DNA of 64,000 bases, from positions 13,314,001 to 13,378,000 of the forward strand of contig JAVTVX010000010.1 of assembly GCA_033439265.1 (NCBI GenBank), in the 5' to 3' direction. Positions within the stretch are counted from its first letter, which is position 1, and every line of letters begins with the position of its first letter. The translations under genes and the position numbers were made by a program. The notes beneath the pieces were generated by a model that searched no databases, had not been told where the DNA came from, and saw only the letters and a program-made list of their open reading frames with translations. The stretch comes from Dillenia suffruticosa (taxonomy: Eukaryota; Streptophyta; Magnoliopsida; Dilleniales; Dilleniaceae). Shown here piece after piece: positions 1 to 13,000 of this stretch.

Positions 1-81
1 AAAGCCTTTTGCCCTTCCCTCATGTAAGATGATTTCAGACTCATTTTTAGTTGATGTACAAAAAAAGTAATCTTGTTGATC

Positions 82-1184
82 TTAAGTTGTGGGTTCAGGA
101 TTGGCAGTTGGGCTATCCGTTTCTACTTTAACCTCTGGTTCACCTTCACTACTTGTATTTTCAACTTACTCTATTCTTTAAGACCCTGAACATTGCCAAA
201 TGGATATCCCCTTCCAAAAAAAAAGGAGGAAATGATCCACTTGAGTTACAAAATTATTTGCAACACTTTACCGAATATGGTCCATCAAGTTAGAGAGAGA
301 GAGAGAGAGTACCAAAAGTGATACAACTTCCAGGAGGCACTCTAGCAACAGCCCCATGTCTCAGCCGCTGCTCATCAATGAAGGTTCCATTTGTGCTGTC
401 TAAATCAGTCACCAGCAGAGTCCCATCTTTGTTCTGGAGGAGGACATGCAAACCAGACACCGGCAATATACATATATATATATAGATTTCAAAATTATGT
501 ATCCAATATGTTTAGATATGCACATGATTGAACAACAGAAGTACTAACATAAGTTGTTGTGTCAAGTGTTTACCCGTCGCAACTGGAATTACTATGTCTG
601 CTTTCTCAGGAAGACACCCCACGGTCACTGAACTCTAGGGGATTCCCAAATTGAATCTTTAGTTGAAATATAGTACATTTTACATAGTTAAACCGGAAGA
701 ATAGAATTTTGCATTTCATGTACTACTACCTTGGTACTTCACTTACAGAAGCTATTTCAAATGCATCTGGCATTGGAACTTTATAGCCATGTGTCTTGAA
801 TTCCCATCACCTATAGATAAATTGCCTTGAATTGGAGAAATTAAAGGAATAATTATCATACAATTAAGCTTAAAAAGTTTGGTTCAACACTATAATTTAG
901 CAGGCCAAACTCAAGCAATCAATACACTAACCTACAGGTTCAAGAAGCCATCTTTCAGAAACCCCAGTTGCAGGGCTTGCAGCTTCAGAAGCCTTCACAG
1001 TCACAGGTCCAAATCTCCTTTGCTTCCCAGCTTTAATTGTGATGTCCTGAAGCTGAAGCTGTATGGAGATGTTCTTCTTGAAGTACAAGATTCCATGGTG
1101 TTGATGAGCTAGGAGAGAGAACCTAGAATGATGAAAATTGGGAGATGGTGAAGTGGAGAAGAGGAGGTTTTGGAAGGTTGGCAT
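82..1184 (-). pseudogene. FHA-domain protein, chloroplast-targeted type, apparently disrupted
   Basis: Five exon-like blocks read on the minus strand. Exon 1 (1184 to about 932) gives a Ser/Phe-rich, transit-peptide-like N terminus ending ERWLLEPVG. Exon 2 (about 815-750) gives DGNSRH then KVPMPDAFEIAS, exon 3 gives SSVTVGCLPEKADIVIPVAT, exon 4 (458 to about 313) gives VSGLH...LLVTDLDSTNGTFIDEQRL...ITFG, and exon 5 (about 215) gives GDIHLAMFRV. VSGLH, STNGTF and ITFG are the phosphothreonine-binding FHA signature; the layout matches small plastid FHA proteins such as Arabidopsis At2g21530. Three defects are visible. One base is missing at about 788-789, between SRH and GYK. The exon 4 acceptor reads GG instead of AG at 461-460. 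The C-terminal Glu-rich tail sits in another frame after a TGA near 134. An alternative acceptor (TTCAAG/ACACAT) could skip the first defect. The cause may be pseudogenisation or local sequence error. Confidence 0.6.
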
Positions 1185-4100
1185 AGGCGTAGGATGGAGA
1201 CTGTCCTGATATTTCCATCATCTAATTTAATGGCATATCTCGGTTGGTGTAGATAGAGGGCTTGATTGTCACTGTGGTGATCATTTAATATCCTCAACAT
1301 AAGTTGGATATCAAAGTCTTAAATTTCAGCACTTTGTGTAACTGAGTTTCTATTGTCCTCATCTGGATCCAGATAATGGATATCCTCCAATTCCACAAGA
1401 TGGATTGGATCTACTACCCATCATGTGGCTAGATTTTTTTTAACCATCAAAATCTCTCTTTAAGAGGATAAAGCATTTTAAACAAATGGTCAAAGTTGAG
1501 CAACAGAGGCGATAACACAAAAAATTAACTACGGACTTAAATTCTTTTGTCATTTCGCCTTCATGTGATCAAAATTAAAATGGATCAGGACAACTTATTT
1601 TAAATTATTATCAAAACCCATAAAAAGAAGAAGTTAGTCATGAATATTTTGCAAAATCTTGAGGGTTCAATTGCTTTTCCTACTGCATACTGGTCACTTT
1701 TAAGCAGATTCTAGTAGCATATAAAAAATGTTAATTCACCTGTCAAGCGTAGTTAATTGAAGAATTTGAATTCCGGGTCAAACATTAAAATTCTGGCTCT
1801 GAAAAGGGTATTACATCAAAACCTCATACTCCAGACATGAACTATTAAATTCAGTTCCACAACGCACAGACAATCAAGAACATCATGTTGCTTTCAGTAA
1901 CTATACCATGTGATTGCACCTGAATCATCCAACTCCTGAGAACCACCATGAAGCCAACCAAAAAAAAAAAAAGATAAATGAACATATTTCTAAATAATGG
2001 ATAGAACACAATCTAATGAACGCCGATCATATTAATTGCCGATTCCTGGAAATACAAACTGTTTGACGTACTTCAAGAATCATTGCCCCAGCCACAAATT
2101 TCAGCAACAATTCAACAATGTTAAATTTCTTTCCAAGGAAAAGGAAATAAAAATAATCCTTGGAATATCCAAAAAGTTGATCAGTAAGCTGTACTTGATG
2201 AACTTGTACCGTACTAAATCTAAAACTAAAATATTTAGTGATTGTCTTCATCCATGCCACTCAAGTTTCAACCATTCTCTGCCACTTGGTATCATCATCT
2301 TGATCTACAAGGCATTTGATCCAACACTACTAACTCAAGTTTCACTGCAACATTGGACAACACTATAGTTCGCACCACAACTCTCAACAGCACCAACTGC
2401 ATTTTCACCCCAACCCTCAGCAGTACTCTCCTTCACATCATTGACATCGTCCACAGCAGACAAGTGATTAACCCTGTTACAGAAAACCAAGTCATACAAG
2501 GATACAACTGAAGACTGATAACTAGGGAAGAGAAGATTGATCGCCTCATTCATACCCTTCATTGGATACAATGATTGCGCTCGTTGCACCTTCTGCAACA
2601 AAGTTGCAGTTTCTTGCAGGCCTGCTCACTTTCTTTCGGTTCACCCTTTTAAATTTCCTTTCATAACATATGGCCTTCCTGATGACATAGTTACAGACCC
2701 ATAGATATTAATAGGAATGTATTTAAATCAAATCAATTTCGAGTATTTCTATTTTTAAGCTTAAATTTGAATTTTTCAATAGTATTTAAATTCAAATTTG
2801 AACTCGATGAATAATAATAATATGATTTGAATTCAACTCGTTTATAATTTAATAATCTTGATATCGACTCAAAAACTCGATTTTTTTATACTAAGATATG
2901 GATATTTGTATAATATATTAATATATTCCACTTAATTTATTTTTTATATTATAATAATATGAGTATATATGTAATATATATTAATATATATTATCGAGTT
3001 ATTCGACGAGTTTTCGAATCTAAAATTCTATTATTTAAACTCGACTTGAGTTCAATTAAAATCAAGTCAAATCAAACTTTTGATCGAGTAGTTTACAAGC
3101 GATTTGAGCTCGACTCGGTTCGCATAACAACTCTAATACTAATATCCATGGTAAATTTTTAAATATGGTTAGGTTTAATATATTTTACACAATATGTTTA
3201 TTGTGAAAATAAATTATAAATATTATGTTAAAAAGAATAAAAAGATTTTTAATACAATAAAATATTATGATACTATATATTAATGAATATTATGATAAAA
3301 AAATAGTTCTGTGGGGTTCGTTTTGTTGTATAGAGTCAAAAGGGTGAGGAATGATTTTTGATTTTTTGTTGGATGCAATGATATGCACTCAATGATATAT
3401 GTCCAAAGGCCAACCAACCCCACCCATGCGATGGGGTCCTGACGATGGGCACGTTCCTGATGCTATCTGCCTTCAATAATTGGCTTCAAAACTCACGACC
3501 CTCGTGTATAACTCCCATCCTATGTATCTGGACAATGCTTTTAAGTTCACGTTGTATTATTTCCCATTGCCAAATTGGCAACGTGATGCATAAAATAGCA
3601 AAAAAGATTGTGATTTTTTTTAAAATTAAATTTAATAATATTTAAAATAAATTAATTAAAATATAATTTTAAATATCTATCGAAAAAATTATTATTTACT
3701 TGCGTTCATATTCATAATTCATGAAGACACCAAGAGGTGGAGGGGAATCCCTCTCAATCTCAAAGACCACATTCACTCACCATTCATATGAAGCCACTTT
3801 ACAAAGTACAATCATACAGGGCAGAGAGGGCCAATGTCTCTCTCGCGTTTGAGCTTCATAATGCATGTCCGTCCAAGTCATGAGAAGGCGGTACATTCAA
3901 ATTATGTTTTTTTGACTTATCATATGAGATCGAACACTAGCGCAACAAATCACCTAAAATGATGTAATGCAAGACTGAAATTGTTGGTTTGTTCTTAAAT
4001 ATGAGAGAGAGAGGGAAAGAGAGAGAAAGAGAGAAGAGACTGCAACAAAAATAAGCCATCTTCGTTTTCATTAACATAGTTTTCCTACCAAATCTTTTTG

Positions 4101-4257
4101 GGGCAATTATTGTTTCACATCCTGGTTCACAATAGATCATATGTTTCCGTTTGCGAAACTTATTTTGGTAAACATGACCTTTACAGGCAAAAAAGAAACC
4201 ACAACTGTACATATTACATCAATAGACTACAAATTTCACAATTTCATAGAAACCCCA
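1185..4257. other. Intergenic stretch with one coding-like fragment and an AT-rich repeat
   Basis: No convincing gene is seen here. On the minus strand, 2601-2335 is open for 88 codons with plausible protein composition (LYPMKGMNEAINLLFPSYQS...VSLYDLVF), but I recognise no family and find no flanking exons, so it may be a gene fragment. From about 2700 to 3140 the DNA is very AT-rich and carries GAGTTCGA/CTCGACTC-type motifs, treated separately as a repeat. A short GA run lies at about 4003-4035. The rest shows nothing I can assign. Confidence 0.4.
2710..3140. repeat. AT-rich repeat with CTCGA-type terminal motif
   Basis: The right end, read on the minus strand from about 3138, is AGAGTTGTTATG followed by CGA and GAGCTC-rich sequence, then AT-rich DNA. 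The same start is seen at 48869 (AGAGATGTTATGAGACTCGA). This suggests two members of one non-autonomous DNA-transposon or derived repeat family. No coding capacity is visible. The left boundary is uncertain and no target duplication could be fixed. Confidence 0.4.
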
Positions 4258-6030
4258 TTATGGTTTCAAGTAGGAATCTGACCCATGAACTTCTAGCACT
4301 CCAACAAACGTGGCAATCCTTAGAGACAGAAAGCACAGATAGATTGCCAAAAGCCCAATACCCAATAACCTATCATGCTTCATATTTCTCTTAGGCAACA
4401 CAACAAGTGACCAAAGCAAACCAGCAGTTAAAAACCCAAGGGTTTCATAAATTGAAGGGTCTTTAGGGATGATGAATTTGGAAGGATAGTTAAACCAGCA
4501 TGACAAAACAAGAGACAAGCCTAAACTAACCACTATATTGAACATGGGTCCGGCATAACATCCTGAAATTGCAACTTGTATGCCTTCTGGCCCTCCATTT
4601 AGTGCCATTGTGACATTAGAAACTAGGTCACCAAGAGAATTGCCCCATGCTAGGACAGTTAGTCCTAGGATTGAAGGGTTTATACCCATAATGACCCCAA
4701 TTGAGACCAACAGAGAAATAAGCTCTTTAGCTGTAACATAAGTCCATGTTATGCTCATGAAAAATCCTCCTGCTAGCCAAGGCAGTAAACATGTCCTTGG
4801 AGGGTTAGAGCTCGCAGTGTTGATAAAAGCAAGAACTCCGAAAATGATCCCAAATGACCCACCAATTGTATAGACAATAATGCTTGCTTTAGAAAACACA
4901 TGAGTCTCTCGAGAATTCCAGAGGAATGCAACTAAAAGTGGAGATAATGTAACTGAAACAACTGCAAATGGCTTTGACCATTTCTCCTCCGAAATAACCG
5001 GAATGGTCAACCTTCTTGGAAGATAAAGGGGCAGCTCTAGAAAGTAGAAGACAACACCAAGCATGCGCTTAGCGCAACCGCAACACCTTGTTCTGTCCTG
5101 GCAATCACCAACTTGAGGATCACAATCTTGTATTGTGATCAACTTCTCATCAGCCCCAACATAACTAAGCAATGGCACGCCGTATTCATCAGTATTATTG
5201 CTCACAGGAAGTCCGGGAGAGGAAGCAACGGCTTTTGCATCTCTGTCCTTGTCATTGCCTAGATTCGATGTAGCTGATATGAGAAAGACATAAACAAGAT
5301 ATAATAGAAGAAAACTCAGGGCAACCCACAAGGTAATATTACCAATTATGATGATCACAAATAGGCAGGACAGACAAAAGAGGAGGAAGAAGATATCCCT
5401 AATGAAGCTGAAGCGATCAACAACTATATCCTGAGAATTATTGGCTATGCTAATTATGCCAACGACAACACTAGAGACAAAAAAAGCGCCTCCCAAAATA
5501 GTATTAAGGCCAACATCGTCAACATTATCACCCGTGAAAGAGACAATACCAGAGAAGAGATCCGGTGCACCATTCCCTAGTGCGAGAAGAGTTACACCGG
5601 CTATGTTTGGAGAAAGCTTCAAGATTCTAGCCAAGCCCTCCAATGAAACACAAAAGTATTCAGCCGCAGTGTTTCCAAGAAGATAGAAGAGTGTTAGGAG
5701 CCATAGTATGAGAAGGCTGTAGCCTAAAGCTGGGCTAAAGTTGCAGTAGAAGAGTTCAAGATAAGGTATGCATCCTATAGGTTGACATGCTTTGTGGGAT
5801 TTAATGTAAGTGCACTTTCCTATGCTAGCAGAGAGATGGCGAAGACTTGTGCAACCGTTGCTTGTGGTCTGTGATTGGGAGACTATAGTATTGTGCTCAT
5901 GAGCATGGATGTCTATGAGAGAAGTGGATGATTGGGGACCGAGAATGAGGCAGGACAGTATAACAAGAAAGGACAAGTTGAGGAAGAGGCGGAGATGCTT
6001 CCTTTTGGTTGCGGAGAAAATTTCGCCCAT
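4258..6030 (-). CDS. Cation/calcium exchanger, CCX type (CaCA superfamily)
   Basis: This is a single-exon gene of 590 residues. It is a membrane antiporter exchanging Na+, K+ or Ca2+, expected in an endomembrane or the plasma membrane. An N-terminal hydrophobic segment (15-31) is followed by a Cys-rich lumenal or extracellular stretch (60-96). The first alpha repeat (about 141-192) contains GNGAPDLFSG at 152-161, the ion-binding signature. A hydrophilic central loop (255-320) with many Asp and Cys residues separates the halves. The second alpha repeat (about 451-505) contains GNSLGDLVSN at 463-472. About eleven to thirteen membrane segments are visible. Length and intronless structure match plant CCX proteins (usually 550-650 aa). 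The family is clear; which paralogue (CCX1 to CCX5) it is cannot be decided by eye. Confidence 0.93.
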   Translation of the reverse strand: MGEIFSATKRKHLRLFLNLSFLVILSCLILGPQSSTSLIDIHAHEHNTIVSQSQTTSNGCTSLRHLSASIGKCTYIKSHKACQPIGCIPYLELFYCNFSPALGYSLLILWLLTLFYLLGNTAAEYFCVSLEGLARILKLSPNIAGVTLLALGNGAPDLFSGIVSFTGDNVDDVGLNTILGGAFFVSSVVVGIISIANNSQDIVVDRFSFIRDIFFLLFCLSCLFVIIIIGNITLWVALSFLLLYLVYVFLISATSNLGNDKDRDAKAVASSPGLPVSNNTDEYGVPLLSYVGADEKLITIQDCDPQVGDCQDRTRCCGCAKRMLGVVFYFLELPLYLPRRLTIPVISEEKWSKPFAVVSVTLSPLLVAFLWNSRETHVFSKASIIVYTIGGSFGIIFGVLAFINTASSNPPRTCLLPWLAGGFFMSITWTYVTAKELISLLVSIGVIMGINPSILGLTVLAWGNSLGDLVSNVTMALNGGPEGIQVAISGCYAGPMFNIVVSLGLSLVLSCWFNYPSKFIIPKDPSIYETLGFLTAGLLWSLVVLPKRNMKHDRLLGIGLLAIYLCFLSLRIATFVGVLEVHGSDSYLKP

Positions 6031-7014
6031 CTAGAGAGAGAGAGGAGGACAGAGAAACCACAGAGGAAGGGCACTGAAGATAAAGATGGGTTCTTGTGTA
6101 CGGAGAATATTGGGGTGGCCGGAACAAACACACACCACACACACACAGGTATCTTTCATTTTGTGTCGATGTGACACTGTCAATAGAACTATACATTTTA
6201 TCTAAGATAGCACTCACCCTAGTTGTCCTTTTGTGATTTTGCAAATTCATGTAGCCAAGATAGAACCTTCCTCAGTTGTACCCTAGAGAAACAGATGGAG
6301 ACAGAGACCGGTAAACGCATCATTAGACCAGAATAATAATTTAGACAGAGCCAAATAATTTAGAGAGAACCAAACTTCGATTTAAAATTGTAATTGAATG
6401 CAGCAGCTTTCATAACAGCAGCCAAAACAGCGCTTGTAGACAAACTAACATGAGATTATTCAGACAGCTTAGAGTCCAATCACACAACCAACAGAGAAAG
6501 ACCGACAGAGACATAATATTTGTCACATGCCATACAAATAGATATACACGGACTTGAGCATACACCATCTGAAGATAACACTTAGACAACATTGATTCAA
6601 TGTATTCCATGCTAACAACTCAGAGATTGCATCACAATCCTTTACAGATTCATTCTGCAAATTTCCAATTCAACATAACATCGTCTTCATTTTGAAAAGG
6701 GGAGAAAAAAAAGAGTATTACTGAGTACAATTATACATCCCTCCACTGATTATGCCTAGCACCAAAAATTGCTTTGGTGTCGGCTTCCAATTCAAAGAAC
6801 ACCAAATGTTAACAACCTCCGGTCGATGTGCAATTACATTATATATATCATCAATGAGAGCAATTTCTTTTCCACAACAAAGAAAAGTTGATGTCATCCA
6901 TGAGAGCAATAGATTTTCAACCACAAAGAAAATAGGAAACACTCCACGCTTTCCTGATTTAAATTTTTCAATATCATCACCTTTTTTACAACTGAGGTTT
7001 CCCTATAACCAGCA
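6031..7014. other. Spacer between exchanger promoter and BPM 3' end
   Basis: This interval holds the 5' flank of the exchanger (with a GA/CT-rich leader and a short CA run at about 6126-6146) and the 3' flank of the BTB-MATH gene. Both genes run leftwards. No open frame here looks coding. Confidence 0.5.
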
Positions 7015-10000
7015 TTAGGTTCTTTGCCTCACCCTCCTGCCATTGGAGTCACCGCCATCTGAAAGTTGGGCCCACACACTTCGAGTCTTTCCACCTCCAC
7101 TAGAACAATCATCATCACTACCTGCCACAGTCTTCAGGATCTCTGACTGCAAAAATGGGCAATTTTCTTTGAGGTACTCAAAGCCATCTGATCTCATAAC
7201 AGCTGCAGGCAAGAGTAAATCATGGTATCAGAAGCCTTAGCATAGGAAATAATAAAAACAAAGACCAAGTGGAAACTTCGGATTTGCTCCTGCTTTTAAT
7301 GGTACCACTACTAATAATGAAGTCAACTAACATCTTTTGTGCTAGTTGTTAGGCAGTGGCTCAAAATTAAGAAACAGATTCTTATGTGCAGAATGTGAAG
7401 ACAAAGTGCATTTTCAAATTTATGGAAACCATTTGCATCATAACCATTTAAATTCTATGCATTATCTGTGAAGTTACCAAAAACCTGACACAACAGCCGA
7501 TCCTCTTGTACAACTTCTCAGCTGCTAGTTGAACAAACCTAGCAAAGGCATTCTTGCAGAATACACTGATAAGAAAACCTCATCCATCACACATCCTGCT
7601 CGCAAAACTGCTAAAAGTGCAGTAATATACATTTATGCCATGCCCATCTTTCTAATGGTCAAAATTGATCACATGATGCCATCCCCGACCAAGCCAACAA
7701 GTGGGAATCAAACTAATTAGGTGATATTGACAAAACTGCCTTCAAATGTTCAGGAAGTAGAAGTAGCTACTTGAGAAAAAGCTTTCAAATATTCCAACTC
7801 CATAAGCCAAAGCCATATTATCAACTTCCAAAAGGAAATGTTGCGACCTCCTAGGTCATCAACCTTAAAACACCAAATATTCAGCATAACATTTGTAATA
7901 TTGGTTTTGAAAATGAATTTTTGGTGAAAATTTCAAATGTGAATTACAGTTGTGGAGGAGGACAAGCATCTCCAAGGCAACAAATAATTTACCATATGAG
8001 AAGGAAAAGGTTATGTTTTTACAACTCCCATCAGAAAAAAGAAAAAAGCTCCAAAAAAGGAAAATAGAAAACTGTGATTTCATAAAAATAAAAATGTCTC
8101 AAAGAATGATGGCGCGCAGTAAAAAACAAGTGAAATAGAATTGTTATTCCAACTAAATGATTGAGAGCATTTGGGACTAATTCACAGAGGATTACTATAA
8201 CGTAGATCATAGGTTTTTAACTCCCATTTTTTGATTGTATGCCTGATACAAGTGTTAAGCATCTTCTGATACTGCATGCATGGGGGTATTGCGTTTGTAT
8301 GTACGCCCTTTCACCCACTTGCATGTGTGTCTGCAAGTGACTGTGCCCTTGTGTGTTTGTGAGATGAGAGTTCGTTCAAGCCTATTATACACCACTGAAT
8401 TAGGATTAACATGAAAAATGCAAGCTCAATTGAATAAAATAATGTGTCCAGTAGTCCAAAAACAGGTCCAGTTCAGCTAGATGTCAATGCAAAACTCATA
8501 AAAATTGAATTTGTGGAGACATTAGTTCATGGCAATGCCCAGAATGCAAAAAGAAATTAGGAACACAGAATCAAGACTATGTTCTACAAACCTGCAAGAT
8601 TTTCGGCAGCAAATCTTAAGCAAACAGCCTTCAATTCTGTAGCATGATAACGATCAGCCAACGCTAGTGTGGTAGCAACTGAACTAACAGATATATCTTT
8701 GCAGAGATAAGATTCACACATCCTTCTAAGTCTGACCAACCCATACTTGTCTGCTGCTGCGAGCAATTTTCCTGTCAAAGTGTCTGCAAAGGAAGCTGTA
8801 GAGGACAAACTAGATGTTACCAACTCTGCATCTTCCATTATAGTATCCCTGTATATAAAATGCAGCATGGCCTGCATAACGTATGATGGCATCTTCAGTG
8901 GCGGAGTCAAAGAGATAAAAACAGCAAGAAACATAGGTAAACCATCACCATAGTTAATATGGTAAAAAGTAAAACTAAAAAGAAGACAAAGGCGGCTTTA
9001 ACCTTGAAGATCTTTGGTTCCATATCAGTAACAACAATTTCTTGTTTATCTCCCCCTGTTCCTTCAAAAAATTCAGTACGAAATAGTGGAGAGCGGGCGG
9101 CCAACACCAACTTGTGAGCATGAAATTTTTCTCCAGCCACATCAAAAATGATATCTGAGCCTTCCGAATTTTCAAGTAGCATACCAAAATGTGCTCCAAT
9201 ATCAGAATCTGGTACCTGAATTGAGGGTAGTCTTGAACTATCAATTGCTGAAACAACAACACCAACAGTGCAGTTGATTTTCAAGCAATCATCCTTGAGG
9301 AAGTCTGAGGATTCAAGCAAATTTCGTCTAAAGAACCGCTTGTATCCCCTAATCAAAAAGGGGAAAAAATAAAAGATTAACTTATTAAGAAGATGAATCA
9401 CCAAGTTTCAACAGAGCTAGCAACAAATAGTTACTGCACTTCAAATTTCCAGTCAGTAATCAATACATGCTACTACTAAGTTGGAAATTATTAAAAGCTT
9501 TTTCAAATTAGAGAGAATCAAGAAGCTCTTTCAAATTAGAGAGTATGATGCTAAACTCCCAGCACATCCTGTGTTACCTAATTTCGAAAGTCTTCATATT
9601 GCCAGTGTCACACTTTCCCAGTCCTAGCAAAGAAGGATCTGATCATCAACGCATCTTAGAGTAATTTGCAAGCACAAACCTTCTATCATTAGATTTACCT
9701 TTCATCAAATAAGATATGCTCAGCATGCAAGTGCTTGTATCAATTTATACTTGTAGCATCCCAACTTTTCGTGTACTCCAGAGACCTCACCATAGGAGAA
9801 GGTTAATTATACACAGAGAGTGGGTATTGTCACTTCATTGCTGAGGCGCTGCTTGGTCTCTATTGCCTTATTTTTTATGTTCTTCGGTTGCATTTCCTTA
9901 TTGCAACCTTCTTCTTCCTTTTTTTTTTCTTTTTCCAATCCGTAACTCATGGTTTAGGCCCTTGGGTTTTCTTTTGGGTGTAATATTTCTTTCATAATCT

Positions 10001-12639
10001 TAAATTTCCTTAGTGATCTAAGATTTCTATTTTTAGAAATCTACAGATAGGGTGGTAAGACCACTTAGGTGAGACCCTAGATTTGGATGTGATTTCCATT
10101 TTAGTATTATTTTGAGTATGTTGTGATGAATTGTTATTCTCAAAACAGGTTTTGAGACATTGGGCTCTTATTTTGTGCTTTCCTTCCTTAAGAAGTAAGG
10201 AAATTTATTGTGTGTAGCATGCCTCAAATTTCATGATCTTATTGTTGAACTATGATGGCACAGACATGAAACTTATTTGATTTACGTGTATAGTGAATTC
10301 CATCCTTGAGATGCAGGTTAGTTGTGCTAGCCTTCATAGCTTGGTCGCTCATTCAATGGGCTTCGATGTCAGTCGCCCCTTCTCCTAGTAGGATCTGTGT
10401 GGTCTGGAGTGTGGGATGGCCAGCCTTGTGCGGATAGGGTGGGGTGTGTGAGTATGTTTGGGATTCAACCATTCTCCTTGGCCATGAGCTTGGTGCAGAG
10501 GAAATTTCTTCACCACTAAAACGGTTGGATTCTCATCTGCATGGCTGGCCATGTGGAAGATGATGAATTGCATCATATACTTATTCTTGAGCTCTTATGT
10601 TGTATTTGGGAAACAATGCTATGGATTCTTGATTTGAGTATTTTTTTTCTTATAAACTGCCCAGCTTCTGTAGACGTGCTATGCATGATAACATATTTTA
10701 AATCTATTTGTATGTAGATATGTCATGGTAGATTTCTTACTGAATGGTGATTACCCTATCTTAATTTCCCCTTTTCACCCTATCTTAATTTCCCCTTTTC
10801 AGGCTTGGAAGGATGCAAAGGGAGAGGATCAATTAGGTAATGGTGAGGCTTAGTCAATGTTACGGGCTCTTTCTTATACCTATTTATTTATACAATTGTG
10901 TTAAAAAAAAAAAAAAAATCTCCTTTTGGAGACTCTTCTAGTGGAAAGTTGTTTTAGAAGTTTTGAGGGTTTGACTCTGACACTAGATTGTGAGATGTAA
11001 GGCACAACCTCTTGAGCTTCTTTTTTTTAATTTATCTAGCATTTAGTATAGATTGAATTTGTTTTGAGTATAGAAACCCCATGGCTTAGGGTTCTTTCCC
11101 ACTTCTCTGGTTGTGCTTTATAGGTAGTTATTCAGGATATGATAATACCTGAAAAGCTTATAAGCGTTAATATGACCAAATCATATAACAAAACAAAGCA
11201 TGTGAATATAAGTGCTTTATAGGCAATAAAGGACACCTCAAATTCAATGAATGGTCCAAATTACATAGATCATTCATCTTATCATTGAATACCATGTACA
11301 CCTAGCAGTGAGAATGAGTTAAGTCACTTGCAAAGGGAGTTTGGAACTTCCTTGTTCACGAGAAGCTTCATCTAGCGTGTTCAAGCGGTGTACAAATGGA
11401 AAAACTCAGGCTTGGCTTGTCCCCATTCATTTAACATAAACAAGCAATCCATCCGACTAGTTTAAACTGGTAATTACTTCAATTGGCTTAATTCCATTGT
11501 GCCCAAAAAGACCCCCCAATCATCCAAAGAAAAAGGATCCAGAAGGAATGTAAAATAAGAATTAGTAACAAATAAATCACCTATACGACTACAAAAGGAT
11601 AAACATGCATTACAAAAGCTAACTATATATAACTACGCACACGTATGTTTAAAACACAGGGCGTTCACGAGCCCATGCAATAATTTGCCTTAATTCAAGA
11701 TCTGTTTGTTTCTTAAACAAAGCTAAAGAATTCCTTTTAAGCTTGGCTTATTTAAAAATGAATGAACCAGCCACCAGTAACAGCTTGATTCCCTATATAA
11801 TGCACCCACAATGCTTCATATCAATCCAACACCCTTTGCAACCAGAAGGATCACAATTTTAATCACTACAAACCTAAAACATAACACAGAACATCTTCAA
11901 TTCCTCCTAAATTCTGACTTCATACAAAAAGAAACATATATAAGTTTCGCAAAACAAGCAGCAACCATTATCGAGAAAAGACTCGAGTTCAGCTCATTTC
12001 CCGAATCAACCGCTTATTTGCAATTCTACATTATCCGGCACCGTAATACCACGATTTCAATCTATTAAACAGAACCAGAAGACATGATACAAATAAGTGC
12101 CACAACAAAGGTATAGACATGTGAGAATCGAACATCCTCATTTCTAGATTCTAAATTACAACATCATAAAGAACATCCTTATTCAATGCCAGATAAACCT
12201 TAAATTTCTAAGACCATCAATCAATCAAAAACAAATAAACAATCAAAAACCCTTACCACATGCTACCGCGATACTTCAAAGTATAAGGCCCGCTCTCCAA
12301 GGCGCGATCAAAATGGCTATGAACCTTATGCTTGCCATTCCCGCTCTGATCAACAAGCGTCAATTCAAATAAAGCCCTAACATCGGTCCCATCGCTCGCC
12401 AACGCTATAAAAACCGACACATACGTCGAATTGTCCTCCGCGTTCTTCCCGTCGGGATAAAAATAGATCGCCCACTGGTATCCTCCGACGGTGAACGTAT
12501 CGCTCGCTATGTATTTTCCGATTCCCATCCCTTTCGCCAATGAATACCCCTGGATTACAAATTTGTGAGAACCATTCACCGTCTGCGTCACCGACCGCGA
12601 CGTCGACGGTGACGGCGACGATGAATTTCCACCCGGCAT
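7015..12639 (-). CDS. BTB/POZ and MATH domain protein (CUL3 substrate adaptor)
   Basis: Four coding exons: 12639-12257, 9348-9003, 8871-8592 and 7202-7015. All have GT-AG junctions, and they sum to 1197 nt (398 aa), typical for BPM proteins (about 400-415 aa). The MATH domain starts at about residue 18 ([19 protein letters not shown]) and runs across the first junction ([13 protein letters not shown]) to about 150. The BTB/POZ domain starts at about 190 ([19 protein letters not shown]) and ends in [23 protein letters not shown]-like C terminus follows ([15 protein letters not shown]). The family bridges CULLIN3 to transcription factors (ERF/AP2, HD-ZIP, MYB) for ubiquitination. The first intron is long (about 2.9 kb). 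An alternative exon 3 start 18 nt upstream (CTGAAG/ATGCCATC) would add six residues. The Ser-rich N terminus starts at the first in-frame ATG. Confidence 0.94.
9349..12256 (-). other. Large first intron of the BTB-MATH gene
   Basis: This is the intron between the MATH-encoding exon 1 and exon 2, with GT at 12256-12255 and AG at 9350-9349 on the minus strand. No coding-like reading frame is evident. It contains an exact two-copy 24-bp tandem repeat at 10753-10800 and a poly(A) run near 10903-10918. No transposon ends could be identified. Confidence 0.75.
10753..10800. repeat. Exact 24-bp tandem duplication
   Basis: Two identical 24-bp units (each starting ACCCTATC and ending CCCCTTTTC) lie head to tail inside the large BTB-MATH intron. 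They are probably a replication-slippage product. Confidence 0.85.
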
Positions 12640-13000
12640 TTGGTGGTTGAGAGGTTCTCTTTTTTCTCTCTTTTCTTAGGGTTTTAGATTGGGGAGGATC
12701 ATAGAGAGAGAAAGAGAGATATACTAGGGGAGAGAGAAAGGGAGGAGATGGGGAACAGAACAGATACTTAGGTCTTGTTTTGTCCTTATAGAGATCGATT
12801 TTGTAAAGGGTTCTTTTTTCTAGGGTTTGTGTTTCCTTCTCTTTGTTCTTCTTCCTTCGCCAACTTAGAGGTTTGTCGGATTTTTCTTCGGTCGGAAACG
12901 GTGGATGGGCTTCGTCGTAATTTAACAAAACGACGATCTAGTGTCAAACAATGAAATTACTGTTATACCCTCGTACTTTCATACATAAACCATGGACACG

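Noticed and set aside
5441-5686. Plus-strand frame inside the cation exchanger
   Set aside because: Antisense shadow of the conserved exchanger reading frame.
12377-12928. 183-codon minus-strand frame overlapping the BTB-MATH first exon
   Set aside because: It is in a different frame from the conserved MATH domain and covers the leader; its composition is Lys/Ser low complexity.
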